A stretch of DNA of 64,000 nt from Hymenobacter artigasi (GCF_012275535.1 NZ_JAAVTK010000005.1:235461-299460), one strand, 5' to 3'; shown: positions 54,891-63,757, numbered from the stretch's first letter. Notes: a model not told the origin generated them from the sequence alone. Numbers and translations: made by a program.

Positions 54891-55949
54891 TTAGGCAGTT
54901 GCATTAACCGATGGTTTCTCAAACTTGGGCAGTTGCGGCAGTGCCCGTAGCAGGGCTTCGATGGTTTCGTGGGATTGGGCGGGCCGGTCGCCCAGCTGCA
55001 CCAGCCAGCGGGGGGCCTGCGCTCCGGCTGGCACGGTCACGCGCAAGGGGGCCGGGTGAGCAATCGGCACGAAGCCTTCGCGCTCCAGCGCCCGGCGCGT
55101 CCAAAATGCCGCCGCGCCTTCGCCCACCACCTGCACCGCGGGGCCAGATGGCGTGTGCAGCGCAAACGTGCCCGAAGCAGAGTCGAAGGCCAGCCCTTCG
55201 CGCTCGAAGGCGGCGGCAAACGTGCCGCTCAGCACCAGGTCTTCGGGAGTACCTGTGCGCAACGCGCCGGTGGCGGGCAGCAGCCAGACCCGGTCGGCGG
55301 CCTGCAGGGCCAGGTCCAGCTCGTGGGTCGAGAGCAGAATGGCCTTGCCGGTGGTACGGGCCAGCCGGTGCAACAGGCGCATGAGGGCCACACGGTTGGG
55401 CAGGTCGAGGTGGGCGGTGGGCTCGTCGAGCAGCACCACCGGCGTGTCCTGGGCCAGGGCGCGCGCCAGCATCACCTTCTGCCGCTCGCCGTCGCTTAGC
55501 TCCCCCACTAGGCGGGCCGCGAAGGCCGTGGTGCCGGTGGCGGCCAGCGCGGCGGCTACCTGGGCGTGGTCGTAGGCTGTCAGGCTGCCCAGCCAGCCGG
55601 TGTGGGGGTGGCGGCCCAGGCGCACCAGCTCCTGCACGGTGAGGGTGGCGGCATCGAGCCGGTCGGTGAGCACCACGCTCAACTGGCGGGCCCGCTCGGC
55701 GGCGCTCAGGGCGGCCAGGGGCACGCCGCCCACTTCCAGGCGGCCGGCCAGCGGCGGCTGCAAGCCGGCCAGGGTGCGCAGCAGCGTGCTTTTGCCGGCC
55801 CCGTTGGGGCCCAGCAAACACACCAGCTCGCCGGGGTGCAGGGCCAGGTGCAGGGGTCCGGCCACCACGCGGGCGTTTTTGCGACGGAGGAAATACCCCA
55901 CGGCGAGGTCCTCGGCCAGCAGCAGGGACGTAGGGGCAGGGGCCATCAT
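54891..55949 (-). CDS. btuD: Cobamide ABC transporter ATP-binding protein
   Basis: The ATPase of a BtuCDF-type importer. The ABC domain includes LVCLLGPNGAGKSTLLRTLA (Walker A), VGELSDGERQKVMLARALAQ (signature) and VVLLDEPTAHLDLPNRVALM (Walker B), followed by a ~90-residue C-terminal extension (AFEREGLAFDSASGTFALHT, then QVVGEGAAAFWTRRALEREG) of unknown role. An upstream extension of the frame to 57221 is the out-of-frame reading of btuC and was rejected. The start at 55949 overlaps the btuC stop (TGATG), a sign of translational coupling. Confidence 0.92.
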   Translation of the reverse strand: MMAPAPTSLLLAEDLAVGYFLRRKNARVVAGPLHLALHPGELVCLLGPNGAGKSTLLRTLAGLQPPLAGRLEVGGVPLAALSAAERARQLSVVLTDRLDAATLTVQELVRLGRHPHTGWLGSLTAYDHAQVAAALAATGTTAFAARLVGELSDGERQKVMLARALAQDTPVVLLDEPTAHLDLPNRVALMRLLHRLARTTGKAILLSTHELDLALQAADRVWLLPATGALRTGTPEDLVLSGTFAAAFEREGLAFDSASGTFALHTPSGPAVQVVGEGAAAFWTRRALEREGFVPIAHPAPLRVTVPAGAQAPRWLVQLGDRPAQSHETIEALLRALPQLPKFEKPSVNATA

Positions 55950-57043
55950 CACGCGTAAGAAGACCGAATATTGCGGCCGCGCAGCACCACCCACAGCACC
56001 ACCGGTGCCCCCAGCAGCGAGGTTACCACGTTGATGGGCAGGGCCGTCTGGGAGCCGGGCAGCTGGGCCAGGCAGTCGCAGGCGAGCACCAGGGCGGCCC
56101 CCACCAGGCAGGCGCCGGGCAGCAGCACGCGGTGGTCGGCGGTGCGCAGCAGGGCGCGGGTGAGGTGCGGCACGGCAATGCCCACAAACCCAATAGGCCC
56201 GCAGAACGCCGTGATGCCGCCCGCCAGCAGGCTGGTGCTGGCAATGATGAGCGTACGCGAGGCCCGCACGTTCAGGCCCATGCTGCGGGCGTAGTTTTCG
56301 CCCAGCAGCAGCGCGTTCAGCGGCTTGGCCGAGGCAAAGGCCAGCCCCAGCCCGGCCAGTACCACGGCGCCCAACACCGCCAAGTGCGGTCCGGTCACGC
56401 CGCCCAGCGCCCCAAACGTCCACAGCAAGTATTCCTGAATCTGTTCCGGGGCGCTGAAATACTGCCACAGGCTGACCACCGCCCCGGTCACGCTGGCAAT
56501 CATCATCCCCACAATCAGCATCACCACGTTGTCGCGCACCCGCGCCGAGAGGACCAGCACCACCAGCATCACCAGGCCCGCGCCGGTCGTGGCGGCCAGC
56601 ACCAGCGCCCAGCTGCCGCTCAGGCCCAGCTGCCGCACCGCGAAGCCGCCCGCCGCGCTGCCGCCCGCCAGCATCACCAGCGCCACGCCCAGGCCCGCGC
56701 CGGCCGTAAGGCCCAACACCGAAGGCCCGGCCAGCGGGTTGCGAAATAAGGTTTGCATCTGCAGGCCGCTCACGGCCAGTCCCATACCCACCACCAGCGC
56801 GGTGAGGGCCTTGGGCAGCCGAATCTGGTTCACGATGAAGGCTGCGGCCGTGTCGTCGGGGCCGGCGTGGCCCAGCAGCAGCCGCACCACGGTGGGCAGC
56901 GGGATGCGCACCGGCCCCAGGGCCACGTCGAGCACAAAAGCCACCAGCACCAGCCCAGCCAGGGACAGCAGCCAGCCCACCGGCCGCCCCGCGGTTTGCG
57001 GGGCTTGTACCTCGGTTCCGGCCGGGCGTTGGGCCGTCATCAT
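55949..57043 (-). CDS. btuC: Cobamide ABC transporter permease (FecCD family)
   Basis: A ~364-residue FecCD-type permease with about ten membrane segments, seen as repeated hydrophobic runs. Family signatures are PLPTVVRLLLGH, RLPKALTALVVGMGLAVSGL, QTLFRNPLAGPSVLGLTAGA and the coupling region GPIGFVGIAVPHLTRALLRT. The start at 57043 (MMTAQRPAGTEVQAPQT) is taken because the frame further upstream only reads through btuF in the wrong frame. It overlaps btuF by 4 bases (ATGA) and btuD by 1. Confidence 0.92.
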   Translation of the reverse strand: MMTAQRPAGTEVQAPQTAGRPVGWLLSLAGLVLVAFVLDVALGPVRIPLPTVVRLLLGHAGPDDTAAAFIVNQIRLPKALTALVVGMGLAVSGLQMQTLFRNPLAGPSVLGLTAGAGLGVALVMLAGGSAAGGFAVRQLGLSGSWALVLAATTGAGLVMLVVLVLSARVRDNVVMLIVGMMIASVTGAVVSLWQYFSAPEQIQEYLLWTFGALGGVTGPHLAVLGAVVLAGLGLAFASAKPLNALLLGENYARSMGLNVRASRTLIIASTSLLAGGITAFCGPIGFVGIAVPHLTRALLRTADHRVLLPGACLVGAALVLACDCLAQLPGSQTALPINVVTSLLGAPVVLWVVLRGRNIRSSYA

Positions 57044-58281
57044 TGGATAGGGAGGTAATAGTAAAGCGGCCCACGCGGCAGCAGCTCCGGGTGCAGAATC
57101 CGGATGAGGTCGGCCAGCACCACATCGGGATGCAGCGCGCCCGATTCCCAGTAGTCGTTGGCACCCTGGGCGTTGGTGCGGCGGTTGTTGTTGAACACCC
57201 GGCCGGTTTTGTAGGGGGCAAAGGCGGCGAACCGGGCGTCCTGGGCCAGCAAGCCGGCTTTGGAAGTCAGCGAGCCCGTGTGCAGCCAGAAGTCGGCGGC
57301 CAGGGCCACCGGCGCCACGGCCTCGAAGCTGAGCGCCAGGCTGCCGCTCGGCGAGTTGGTTTGGTCCCAATGGTAGGCGGCGCCGGCGTCGCGCAGAAAC
57401 TGGGCCATGTAGCTGTTGGCGTCGGGTACGTACCACACGTCCTTGAAGGGCGTGCCCACCACCACCGACGGGCGTCGGACGGCCGTTTGCGCCAGGGCGG
57501 CCAGGCGCTGGTACTCGCGGGCCACCCGGCCGAACTTCTCGTTCACCAGGTCTTCTTTGTTAAGCAGCGCGGCTAACACCTTCACCCACTCGGCGCGGGC
57601 CAGGGGCGTAGTTTCCACCCACTCGGAGTTTATCATCACCGGCACGCCGGCCGCGCTCAGGGTCTGGAAGCGGGTGAGGCCCTCGCCGGGCCAGCCGGTG
57701 GTCATCACCAGGTCGGGGTTGCGGGTGATGAGCAGTTCGTTGTTCAGCTGCTTGCCCAGGCCCACCTCGAAAATCTGGCCCGCGGCAATGCGCTGGCGCA
57801 CCCGCGGGGCCGAGGCGTATTTCAGGTCGCCCACGCCCACCAGCACATCGGCGGCGCCCAGAAAATCGGCCAGCGCAATGTGCATTGACGACATGCCCAC
57901 CAAGCTGCGAATCGGCGTTTCGATAACCCGGCTGTCGGGGTAGCCCGCCGGGTGCGCCATGCCGCGGGGCACCAACAAGTAGCGGGTGGCCGTGGTTTTC
58001 TGCTCAAACGGGCTCAGAATGGTGACGACTTTGTAGCGGCCCGTGTACGCAATGGTGAAGCCCTTCGCGTATTGCACGGTTGTGCGGCCTATAGCTGCGC
58101 GGGGCGTTGGCGCGCTAATGCGGGGAGCGGGATTTGGAGCTGCCGCTGGCCGGGCCGCCGGTTGGCCCAATCCCGGCAAGCACCCGCCCCACAGCAGGGC
58201 AAGCAACACGGCCCGGTACTGGCGGGCAAAAAAACGACGAGTGCCCCCGGCACAGCCGGGGGAAAGCGGGGGGTGGGTCAT
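57040..58281 (-). CDS. btuF: Cobamide-binding protein of the ABC importer
   Basis: A ~413-residue periplasmic binding protein of the FecB/BtuF type with two lobes joined by a helix. Characteristic pieces are RVIETPIRSLVGMSSMHIAL, LGAADVLVGVGDLKYAS, LITRNPDLVMTTGW, GVPVMINSEWVETTPLARAE and VLADLIRILHPELLP. The ATG at 58281 (MTHPPLSPGCAGGTRRFFAR) gives an N-terminal signal; the frame opening at 58530 would translate the riboswitch and was rejected. It is the first gene after the riboswitch and overlaps btuC. Confidence 0.9.
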   Translation of the reverse strand: MTHPPLSPGCAGGTRRFFARQYRAVLLALLWGGCLPGLGQPAARPAAAPNPAPRISAPTPRAAIGRTTVQYAKGFTIAYTGRYKVVTILSPFEQKTTATRYLLVPRGMAHPAGYPDSRVIETPIRSLVGMSSMHIALADFLGAADVLVGVGDLKYASAPRVRQRIAAGQIFEVGLGKQLNNELLITRNPDLVMTTGWPGEGLTRFQTLSAAGVPVMINSEWVETTPLARAEWVKVLAALLNKEDLVNEKFGRVAREYQRLAALAQTAVRRPSVVVGTPFKDVWYVPDANSYMAQFLRDAGAAYHWDQTNSPSGSLALSFEAVAPVALAADFWLHTGSLTSKAGLLAQDARFAAFAPYKTGRVFNNNRRTNAQGANDYWESGALHPDVVLADLIRILHPELLPRGPLYYYLPIQ

Positions 58282-58321
58282 GGTACGACGAGCCTTTCTG
58301 CCGAAAGCTGTGACTGTATGT

Positions 58322-58505
58322 AGCAACGGCAGGTCTTCTGACTTCCTCCCCCGGCCGATGGCCTTCCCATTCCCGCAGGAACAGTGGCGCCACGTATCGG
58401 CCGGGTTTTTAGTGGAGGTTACAGCAGCGGAGACTGTCCCGGAATTACACCGGATTCCCTTTTCAAATCGCCCCGCACCGCGGCAACGATTACCCTTACT
58501 TGCCG
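58322..58505 (-). ncRNA. Cobalamin riboswitch
   Basis: On the minus strand the segment contains the conserved elements in order: GGGAATCCGGTGTAATTCCG, ACAGTCTCCGCTGCTGTAA, GCCACTGTTCCTGCGGGAAT with GGGAAGGCC, and the B12 box GTCAGAAGACCTGCC at 58328-58342. It ends about 40 bases before the btuF start. It should reduce btuFCD-btuB-cob expression when adenosylcobalamin is plentiful. Confidence 0.95.
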
Positions 58506-58541
58506 CAAAGCTACCGGTTGGGGGCGGCAATGTCTAATTTT

Positions 58542-59075
58542 TCAGACGGCCAGGACCGCCCGCACCCACGCCACCCGCCCCAAAACCGTGGTCCTGGGCA
58601 GCTCCAGCACTTCAAATCCCAGCCGCTGGTACGTGCGGCGCAGGGCCTGGTGCAGCGCGGTGGCTTCGGCCAGCGTCTGCCACCGCTCGGGGTCATTCAC
58701 GTAGATTTCCGGCCACGGCGGGGCCAGCAAGGCCTGCCGGTGACAGGGGTGCGCGGCCAGGGCCCGGTAGTAGTGCCGCCCCACCGGCAGGCCGGCCGCC
58801 TCCAGGTACGCCACCAGGTCGGGTAGGCCCCGGTCGAAAAACGTGATGCCCCCACGCCGCACGGCGGCCGCGTGCTGCTGTATCATCCGCTCCAGCGCAA
58901 GTTCGGCAAAGCCGGCCAAATCCTGCCAGGGCACCAGCGCACCGCCCCCTGCCACCTGCTCGCGGATAAGCTGGCGCGACACCTCCTCCGACCCGGCAAA
59001 TCCCGCCTCGTGCAGGGCGCTTAGCAAGGTGCTTTTGCCGGCGCCGGGGCCGCCGGAAATCAGGTAGAGCGACAT
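58542..59075 (-). CDS. AAA-type P-loop ATPase/kinase-like protein of the cobamide locus
   Basis: A 177-residue P-loop protein: MSLYLISGGPGAGKSTLLSA (Walker A), EEVSRQLIREQ, the Walker B-like TFFDRGLPDLVAYLEAAGLP and an arginine-rich tail (LHQALRRTYQRLGFEVLELP). It resembles the AAA_28/predicted ATPase group whose members include nucleoside or small-molecule kinases. It lies 47 bases after cbiB and just upstream of the riboswitch. A role in corrinoid metabolism is inferred from position; the substrate is unknown. Confidence 0.75.
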   Translation of the reverse strand: MSLYLISGGPGAGKSTLLSALHEAGFAGSEEVSRQLIREQVAGGGALVPWQDLAGFAELALERMIQQHAAAVRRGGITFFDRGLPDLVAYLEAAGLPVGRHYYRALAAHPCHRQALLAPPWPEIYVNDPERWQTLAEATALHQALRRTYQRLGFEVLELPRTTVLGRVAWVRAVLAV

Positions 59076-59122
59076 TTACTGGTAGCTGTGGACAAGAGAA
59101 AGCTGTTGTTCTGCGGTACGTT

Positions 59123-60070
59123 TTAGTTTCGGCCCCGTCGCCACCACAGCCACCCCACAATGCCCGCCACCACCGCGCCGCACACCGCGTGGTTGAGCCG
59201 GGCCACGCGGTTAATTTCAGCGTGCTCCAATCGTCGCGGGTTCTCGCCGATGTAGGGCTTGGGCACGAGTTGGCCGTGGTAGTAGTTGGGGCCGCCGAAA
59301 CGGCAGTCGAGCACGCCGGCCACGGCTGCTTCGGGGTAGCCCGCATTGGGGCTTTTGTGCTGGTCGCCGTACCGGAAAATGAACCGGAAGCCGCGTCCGC
59401 TGCCGCCCAGCCCCGCTAGCATGCCGGCCGTGAGGCGGGCCGGCACCAAGTTGGCCACGTCATCGAGGCAGGCGGCAAACTTGCCGAACTGCTCATAACG
59501 CGGGCTGCGGTAGCCCACCATCGAGTCGAGGGTGTTCACCATCTTGTAGGCCATCAGGCCCGGCACGCCGGCCAAGGCGTAGTAGCACAGCGGCGCCACC
59601 ACGCCGTCGCTCAGGTTCTCGGCCAGGCTTTCGAGCACGGCGGTTCGGATTTGCTGCCCGTCGAGCTGCGCCGTGTCGCGCCCCACGATGCGGGCCAGCT
59701 GCCGGCGCCCGGCTTCCAGGCCTTCCCGCTCCAGCACCTCAAACACCGCCCGGCCCTCGCGCACCAGGCCGGTATTGGCCAGGCCGTAGAATACCCAGGC
59801 GCTGTTGGCCGCCAGAGCCATTCCAGCGGGCAGCCGGCGTAAAACGTTATCCAGCAGGGTGAAAAGGCCATATGCCCCGCCCACTAGCCCGCTTGCCAGC
59901 AGGGCACCCTTTACAAAACGGTGCTGCCCGTGGTTCAGGCGCTGTTCCCCGGCGGCAATCAGTGCCCCGTAGGTGCGCACGGGGTGGGGCCAGCTCTCGG
60001 GGTCAGCCAGCAGCAGGTCGAGGGCGTAGCCCAGGGCCAGCGGGGCGGCTAGGCGGGTAAATCGGTCCAT
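59123..60070 (-). CDS. cbiB: Adenosylcobinamide-phosphate synthase
   Basis: Attaches (R)-1-amino-2-propanol (phosphate) to adenosylcobyric acid, giving the aminopropanol arm. The 315-residue membrane protein shows LGYALDLLLADPESWPHPVR, the region VGRDTAQLDGQQIRTAVLES, LAENLSDGVVAPLCYYALAG, YKMVNTLDSMVGYRSPRYEQ, FGKFAACLDDVANLVPARLT and SPNAGYPEAAVAGVLDCRFG. It overlaps the 3' end of cobD by 22 bases, in keeping with their consecutive roles. Confidence 0.94.
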   Translation of the reverse strand: MDRFTRLAAPLALGYALDLLLADPESWPHPVRTYGALIAAGEQRLNHGQHRFVKGALLASGLVGGAYGLFTLLDNVLRRLPAGMALAANSAWVFYGLANTGLVREGRAVFEVLEREGLEAGRRQLARIVGRDTAQLDGQQIRTAVLESLAENLSDGVVAPLCYYALAGVPGLMAYKMVNTLDSMVGYRSPRYEQFGKFAACLDDVANLVPARLTAGMLAGLGGSGRGFRFIFRYGDQHKSPNAGYPEAAVAGVLDCRFGGPNYYHGQLVPKPYIGENPRRLEHAEINRVARLNHAVCGAVVAGIVGWLWWRRGRN

Positions 60071-61077
60071 TGGCGCAGGGCGTTGAGGAGGAGTTGGTTG
60101 TCGGCCGCCGGGCGGGTGCAGAGGCGGAAGTGCGCGGGGCTAAGGCCCCGGAAATTAGCCGCATCCCGAATCAGCAGACCGTGGGTAGTCAGCAGCCAGC
60201 GCTTGAGGTAGGCCGCGGTGCCGTGGCGCAGGGCTCCTACAAAGTAGTGCGTGTGGCTTGGCATGATGTCCAGACCAGCATTGCCGGCCAGTTGCGCGGC
60301 GAAGGCCGCGCGGTCGGCGAGCAGCTGCACAACCGGAGGCTGCACGGCGGCGAAATGCTCGAATAGGAAGTGGCCCGCGGCGGCGGCCAGCGCGTTCACC
60401 GTCCAAGGCGGTTTGCCGCGGGTGAGGCGGGCAATGAGCTTATCCGAGGCCACCACGTAGCCCAGTCGCAGGCCGGGGATGGCGTAGGCCTTGGTCATGG
60501 AGCGCAGAATCAGCAGGTTGTCAAACCGGGCCAGCAGCGGCACGGCGGAGGCAATGCTGGTGGTGAACTCAATGAAAGCCTCGTCGAGCACGAATACGGT
60601 GGCGGGGTAGCGGGCCAGCAGCTCCGTCAGCTCCGGTTCGCGCAGCACGCTGCCGGTTGGGTTATTGGGGTTGCAGATGAACACCAAATCAGCGTCCAAC
60701 GGGGGAGGGGACAGCACCTTTTCCCAGGCCACAAAGCACAACTGATGGCCGTGCAGCCGGGCCGCGTCTTCGTACTCGGCAAAGGCCGGGGTGACGACGG
60801 TGGTGCGCCGCCCCGCCCAGGCCTGCGCCACGAGGTAGATGCTTTCGGTGGTGCCGCTGCTCATCAGCACCTGGCCCGCCGGCAGGCCGTGGTGGGTCGC
60901 CACGCGTGCGGCCAGGTTTTCGGCCAGTACTTCAGGGTAGCGATTTACGGTGTTCCACTGACCAAATACGTAGTCTTTCAGCCCCGCCGGCTCGCCACCG
61001 TACCACACGTTGGAGCTGAAATCGGCCACGAGGGGGTGGGGGTGTCGGTAGCCGTCGTCGCCGTGTCCGTGCAGCAT
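60049..61077 (-). CDS. cobD: Threonine-phosphate decarboxylase
   Basis: A PLP-dependent aminotransferase-fold enzyme that makes (R)-1-amino-2-propanol phosphate for CbiB. Motifs: FSSNVWYGGEPAGLKDYVFG, SSGTTESIYLVAQAWAGR, FICNPNNPTGSVLREPELTE, VLDEAFIEF, the PLP lysine in LRSMTKAYAIPGLRLGYVVA, and ANFRGLSPAHFRLCTRPAAD. The frame opens upstream at 61239 but the ATG at 61077 (MLHGHGDDGYRHPHPLVADF) matches the family N-terminus. About 342 residues. It lies between cbiP and cbiB. Confidence 0.92.
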   Translation of the reverse strand: MLHGHGDDGYRHPHPLVADFSSNVWYGGEPAGLKDYVFGQWNTVNRYPEVLAENLAARVATHHGLPAGQVLMSSGTTESIYLVAQAWAGRRTTVVTPAFAEYEDAARLHGHQLCFVAWEKVLSPPPLDADLVFICNPNNPTGSVLREPELTELLARYPATVFVLDEAFIEFTTSIASAVPLLARFDNLLILRSMTKAYAIPGLRLGYVVASDKLIARLTRGKPPWTVNALAAAAGHFLFEHFAAVQPPVVQLLADRAAFAAQLAGNAGLDIMPSHTHYFVGALRHGTAAYLKRWLLTTHGLLIRDAANFRGLSPAHFRLCTRPAADNQLLLNALRQWTDLPA

Positions 61078-61090
61078 AATAGGGGAGGGT

Positions 61091-62563
61091 TTAGGGTTGC
61101 AGGGCCGCGTAAATCTGCTCCATGTCGACGTGGGCGCGGATGTGGGCGGCCAGCCGGTCGTACTGCTCGTTTTTGAACGCAGCGAAATCCAGCGGCACGG
61201 CGGTTTTCTGTTCGGTGTAGGGTGCCAGCAAGCAGTCAATCACCGCCGCGTTGTCGAGGATGCCGTGCAGGTAGGTGCCCCAGCAGCGCGGGCCGGCAAA
61301 GTAGCCGTCGGGCGTGCCGTCGTCGAGCGTGGCCACGGGTTGGGCGGGGCCGTCGGCGGTGGTCTGGCCCATGTGAATTTCGTAGCCCCGGCAGTCGGCC
61401 GCCGCGCCGTCCCGGAAGGCGAACTGGCGCTGCCGGGTGGTTTTTTCGCCGTGCAGCACCGTGCGCACGGGCAGCAAACCCAGGCCCACGGCGGCGGGCA
61501 CGGGGCCTTCCACGCCATCGGGGTCTTCCACCGAGCGGCCCAGCATCTGGTAGCCGCCGCAGATGCCGACCACGGTTTTGCCGGCGCGGTGAGCCTGCAC
61601 GATGGCGGCCGACAAGCCGCTGTTGGTGAGGGCGAGCAGGTCGGCGATGGTGTTTTTGCTGCCGGGCAGAATGATGACGTCGGCTTCGCTCATTTCGGTG
61701 GCGTCGCGGGTGAAGAACAACTCCGCCCGGGGGTCGTGGGCCAGCGCGTCGAAGTCGGTGAAGTTCGACAGGCGGCCCAGCAGCACCACGGCCACCCGCA
61801 CGCGGCCGGCCGGCCCGGCCGGACGCTGCTTGCGGGTCAGGGCCACCGAGTCTTCCTCCTCGATGAAGATGTCGCGAAAGTAGGGCAGCACGCCCACCAC
61901 GGGCACGCCCGTCAGCTGTTCCAGTTGCTGCCGGCCGTCCTCAAACAGCCGCGCATCGCCCCGAAACTTATTGATGATAATGCCCTTGATGCAGGCTTTC
62001 TCTTCCGGCTCCAGCAGGGCCAGGGTGCCAAATACGCTGCCGAACACGCCGCCTTTGTCAATATCAGCAATCAGGTACGTGGCGGCACCAGCGTGTTGGG
62101 CCATGCGAAGGTTGGTGATGTCGCGGCGCTTCAGGTTCAACTCCGAGATGCTGCCAGCGCCCTCCAGCACCACGGGTGCGTAGCGGGCCGCCAGCCGGTC
62201 GTAGGCCTTCGTAGCGGCCTGAAACAGTTCGTGCCGGTCGTTTTCACGGAAGTACTCGTAGGCCGACTGCGTGCCGATGGGCCGGCCGTTGAGCACTACC
62301 TGCGAGGCCTGGTCGGAGGTGGGCTTGAGCAGCACCGGGTTCATGTCGACGTGGCAGGCAATGCCCGCCGCCTCGGCCTGCACGGCCTGCGCCCGCCCAA
62401 TTTCCAGCCCTTCGGGCGTGGCGTAGCTGTTCAGCGACATGTTCTGGGCCTTGAACGGCGCCGGGTGATACCCGTCCTGCCGGAAAATGCGGCAGAATCC
62501 CGCCGTGATGACGCTTTTGCCCACGTCGGACGCGGTGCCGACAAACATGATGGAACGAAGCAT
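61091..62563 (-). CDS. cbiP: Cobyric acid synthase
   Basis: Amidates adenosylcobyrinic acid a,c-diamide to adenosylcobyric acid with glutamine. The 490-residue enzyme has the N-terminal ATP domain (MFVGTASDVGKSVITAGFCR, PFKAQNMSLNSYATPEGLEI, GAGSISELNLKRRDITNLRM, ADIDKGGVFGSVFGTLALLE) and the C-terminal glutaminase (LPGSKNTIADLLAL, VVGICGGYQMLGRSVEDPDG with the catalytic Cys, GTYLHGILDN with the His). The start at 62563 (MLRSIMFVGTAS) is chosen over 62590. It is the first gene of the minus-strand cobamide locus; no riboswitch was seen upstream of it. Confidence 0.94.
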   Translation of the reverse strand: MLRSIMFVGTASDVGKSVITAGFCRIFRQDGYHPAPFKAQNMSLNSYATPEGLEIGRAQAVQAEAAGIACHVDMNPVLLKPTSDQASQVVLNGRPIGTQSAYEYFRENDRHELFQAATKAYDRLAARYAPVVLEGAGSISELNLKRRDITNLRMAQHAGAATYLIADIDKGGVFGSVFGTLALLEPEEKACIKGIIINKFRGDARLFEDGRQQLEQLTGVPVVGVLPYFRDIFIEEEDSVALTRKQRPAGPAGRVRVAVVLLGRLSNFTDFDALAHDPRAELFFTRDATEMSEADVIILPGSKNTIADLLALTNSGLSAAIVQAHRAGKTVVGICGGYQMLGRSVEDPDGVEGPVPAAVGLGLLPVRTVLHGEKTTRQRQFAFRDGAAADCRGYEIHMGQTTADGPAQPVATLDDGTPDGYFAGPRCWGTYLHGILDNAAVIDCLLAPYTEQKTAVPLDFAAFKNEQYDRLAAHIRAHVDMEQIYAALQP

Positions 62564-62735
62564 AAAGCGAGAAAAAAGAGCGCGGGCCACAAAAGTATTC
62601 CCTGGCTCTTTCTATCGCACCACCAATAGGGGCAAATAATCCGTCACGCTCATCCACCGTTTGCCTGTCGAACCGGAGGTCGCCGTAGGCAAGCCTTTCT
62701 ACCGCTTTGTCGAACGACGCTGATGAAATAGAATC

Positions 62736-63095
62736 CTATTTGACCGCTGAGGCCGGCACCGCATACGGGACCAGCATCCCTTCCACCGCGATGTCGATGG
62801 TTTCGGCAATCTTATTGAACACCAGCGTGGGCACTTACATGCGGTGGTCCACCAGCTTCGCCGCAAACTTGCTGCTCACCGTGCACACGCCCTTGCGCAC
62901 CCTCCAGCGTGCACGGAATGGTGCGCGCCACGGCTACCCCGTGAATGGTCAGCTCCGCCGGTGCCGGCCACCGGATAGGTGCCGTCCTGCGTCAGATTGA
63001 GCAAGCCCGGCAACAACCCTTAAAGGTGGCATACGGGTACTTCGTGCTTTCCAGGTAGTTCTCGTTGAAGTGCGATTACCTCAACGCCGAAGGGA
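62736..63095 (-). pseudogene. YceI-like lipocalin-fold protein remnant
   Basis: On the minus strand three frames together give FPSALR, a TAA where Gln is expected, SHFNENYLESTKYPYATFKG, LTQDGTYPV, LTIHGVAV, CTVSSKFAAKLVDHRM (then a TAA or TAG) and VPTLVFNKIAETIDIAVEGM, ending LVPYAVPASAVK at 62736. This is the second half of a YceI-family isoprenoid-binding protein. Several frameshifts and stops show decay. Confidence 0.7.
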
Positions 63096-63138
63096 ACGTG
63101 AACGAGCCTATTGCCTAGCTGGGTATCTTGCGAATAAG

Positions 63139-63450
63139 ATGAACGACGCTGATAAGAACTCGACAGAAGCGGGGGAGCTGTCCGTGCAGCTTACATACAG
63201 CCCGCCGAACGATGACCGCTTCTACCCAGAAATTCACAACGGCTTTCGTGGCGGTTTCTGGGTAAAGGATGGCCATTCTGCCGCCATCTTGTTGGTCGAA
63301 ATTCCGGGCAATAGCATGCTACCGGGGCAAACCAAAACTGTTTTAGCGTACACGCTCAGCGTACCCATGACCAAAAGGTGGCTCTCCTCCGGCAGCGCCC
63401 ACTGGGGGCCGGTGCCCTGCACTTTTGGGTCGATTAGACTACCAGAGTAG
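63139..63450 (+). CDS. Hypothetical small protein, possibly EF-Tu C-terminal-domain-like
   Basis: A 103-residue frame from ATG (63139): TEAGELSVQLTYSPPNDDRF, NGFRGGFWVKDGHSAAILLV, NSMLPGQTKTVLAYTLSVPM. The spacing of short beta-strand-like segments and the phrase PGQTKTV recall small standalone proteins related to EF-Tu domain 3, but the likeness is faint. It follows the YceI pseudogene on the other strand, in a stretch full of decay, so it may itself be a remnant. Confidence 0.4.
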   Translation: MNDADKNSTEAGELSVQLTYSPPNDDRFYPEIHNGFRGGFWVKDGHSAAILLVEIPGNSMLPGQTKTVLAYTLSVPMTKRWLSSGSAHWGPVPCTFGSIRLPE

Positions 63451-63550
63451 ATAAGAGCCGGAGTGCATTTAAAGGGTGGGTCGGTGAACACGGCCCGTTC
63501 AAAAATAGGAGCCCATTACCGGCCTGCGCCCGGAATGGCCCGGCGTTAGG

Positions 63551-63757
63551 GTGCCCCAGCTGTTGACGTACCTGCACCCGTACCGGCCCTCCTCGCCGCG
63601 GTTGGCGACCGCCAAAGCCCACTTGGTGCGCACTTATTCATTTATCGAGTCCCTTTCTCCTCAGGACGTAGACGCAGATGGCATGCTTACCTACTTTAAC
63701 CCCTTGCTCGGTGGAAAATGGTTTAAGCAAGAGATTGTACGCGCTTATTTTCATTAG
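63551..63757 (+). CDS. Doubtful small ORF
   Basis: A 68-residue frame starting at GTG (63551) reads LLTYLHPYRPSSPRLATAKA, HLVRTYSFIESLSPQDVDAD and GMLTYFNPLLGGKWFKQEIV. It is not obviously a shadow of another gene, and the composition is protein-like, but there is no recognised family or clear start. It may be the end of a lost gene. Confidence 0.25.
   Translation: MPQLLTYLHPYRPSSPRLATAKAHLVRTYSFIESLSPQDVDADGMLTYFNPLLGGKWFKQEIVRAYFH

Noticed and set aside
55950..57221. Long N-terminal extension of the btuD frame
   Set aside because: It is btuC read in another frame; the ABC protein begins at the ATG that overlaps the btuC stop.
58282..58530. N-terminal extension of the btuF frame
   Set aside because: This stretch is the cobalamin riboswitch; its conserved RNA elements explain the sequence and the ATG at 58281 gives a normal signal peptide.
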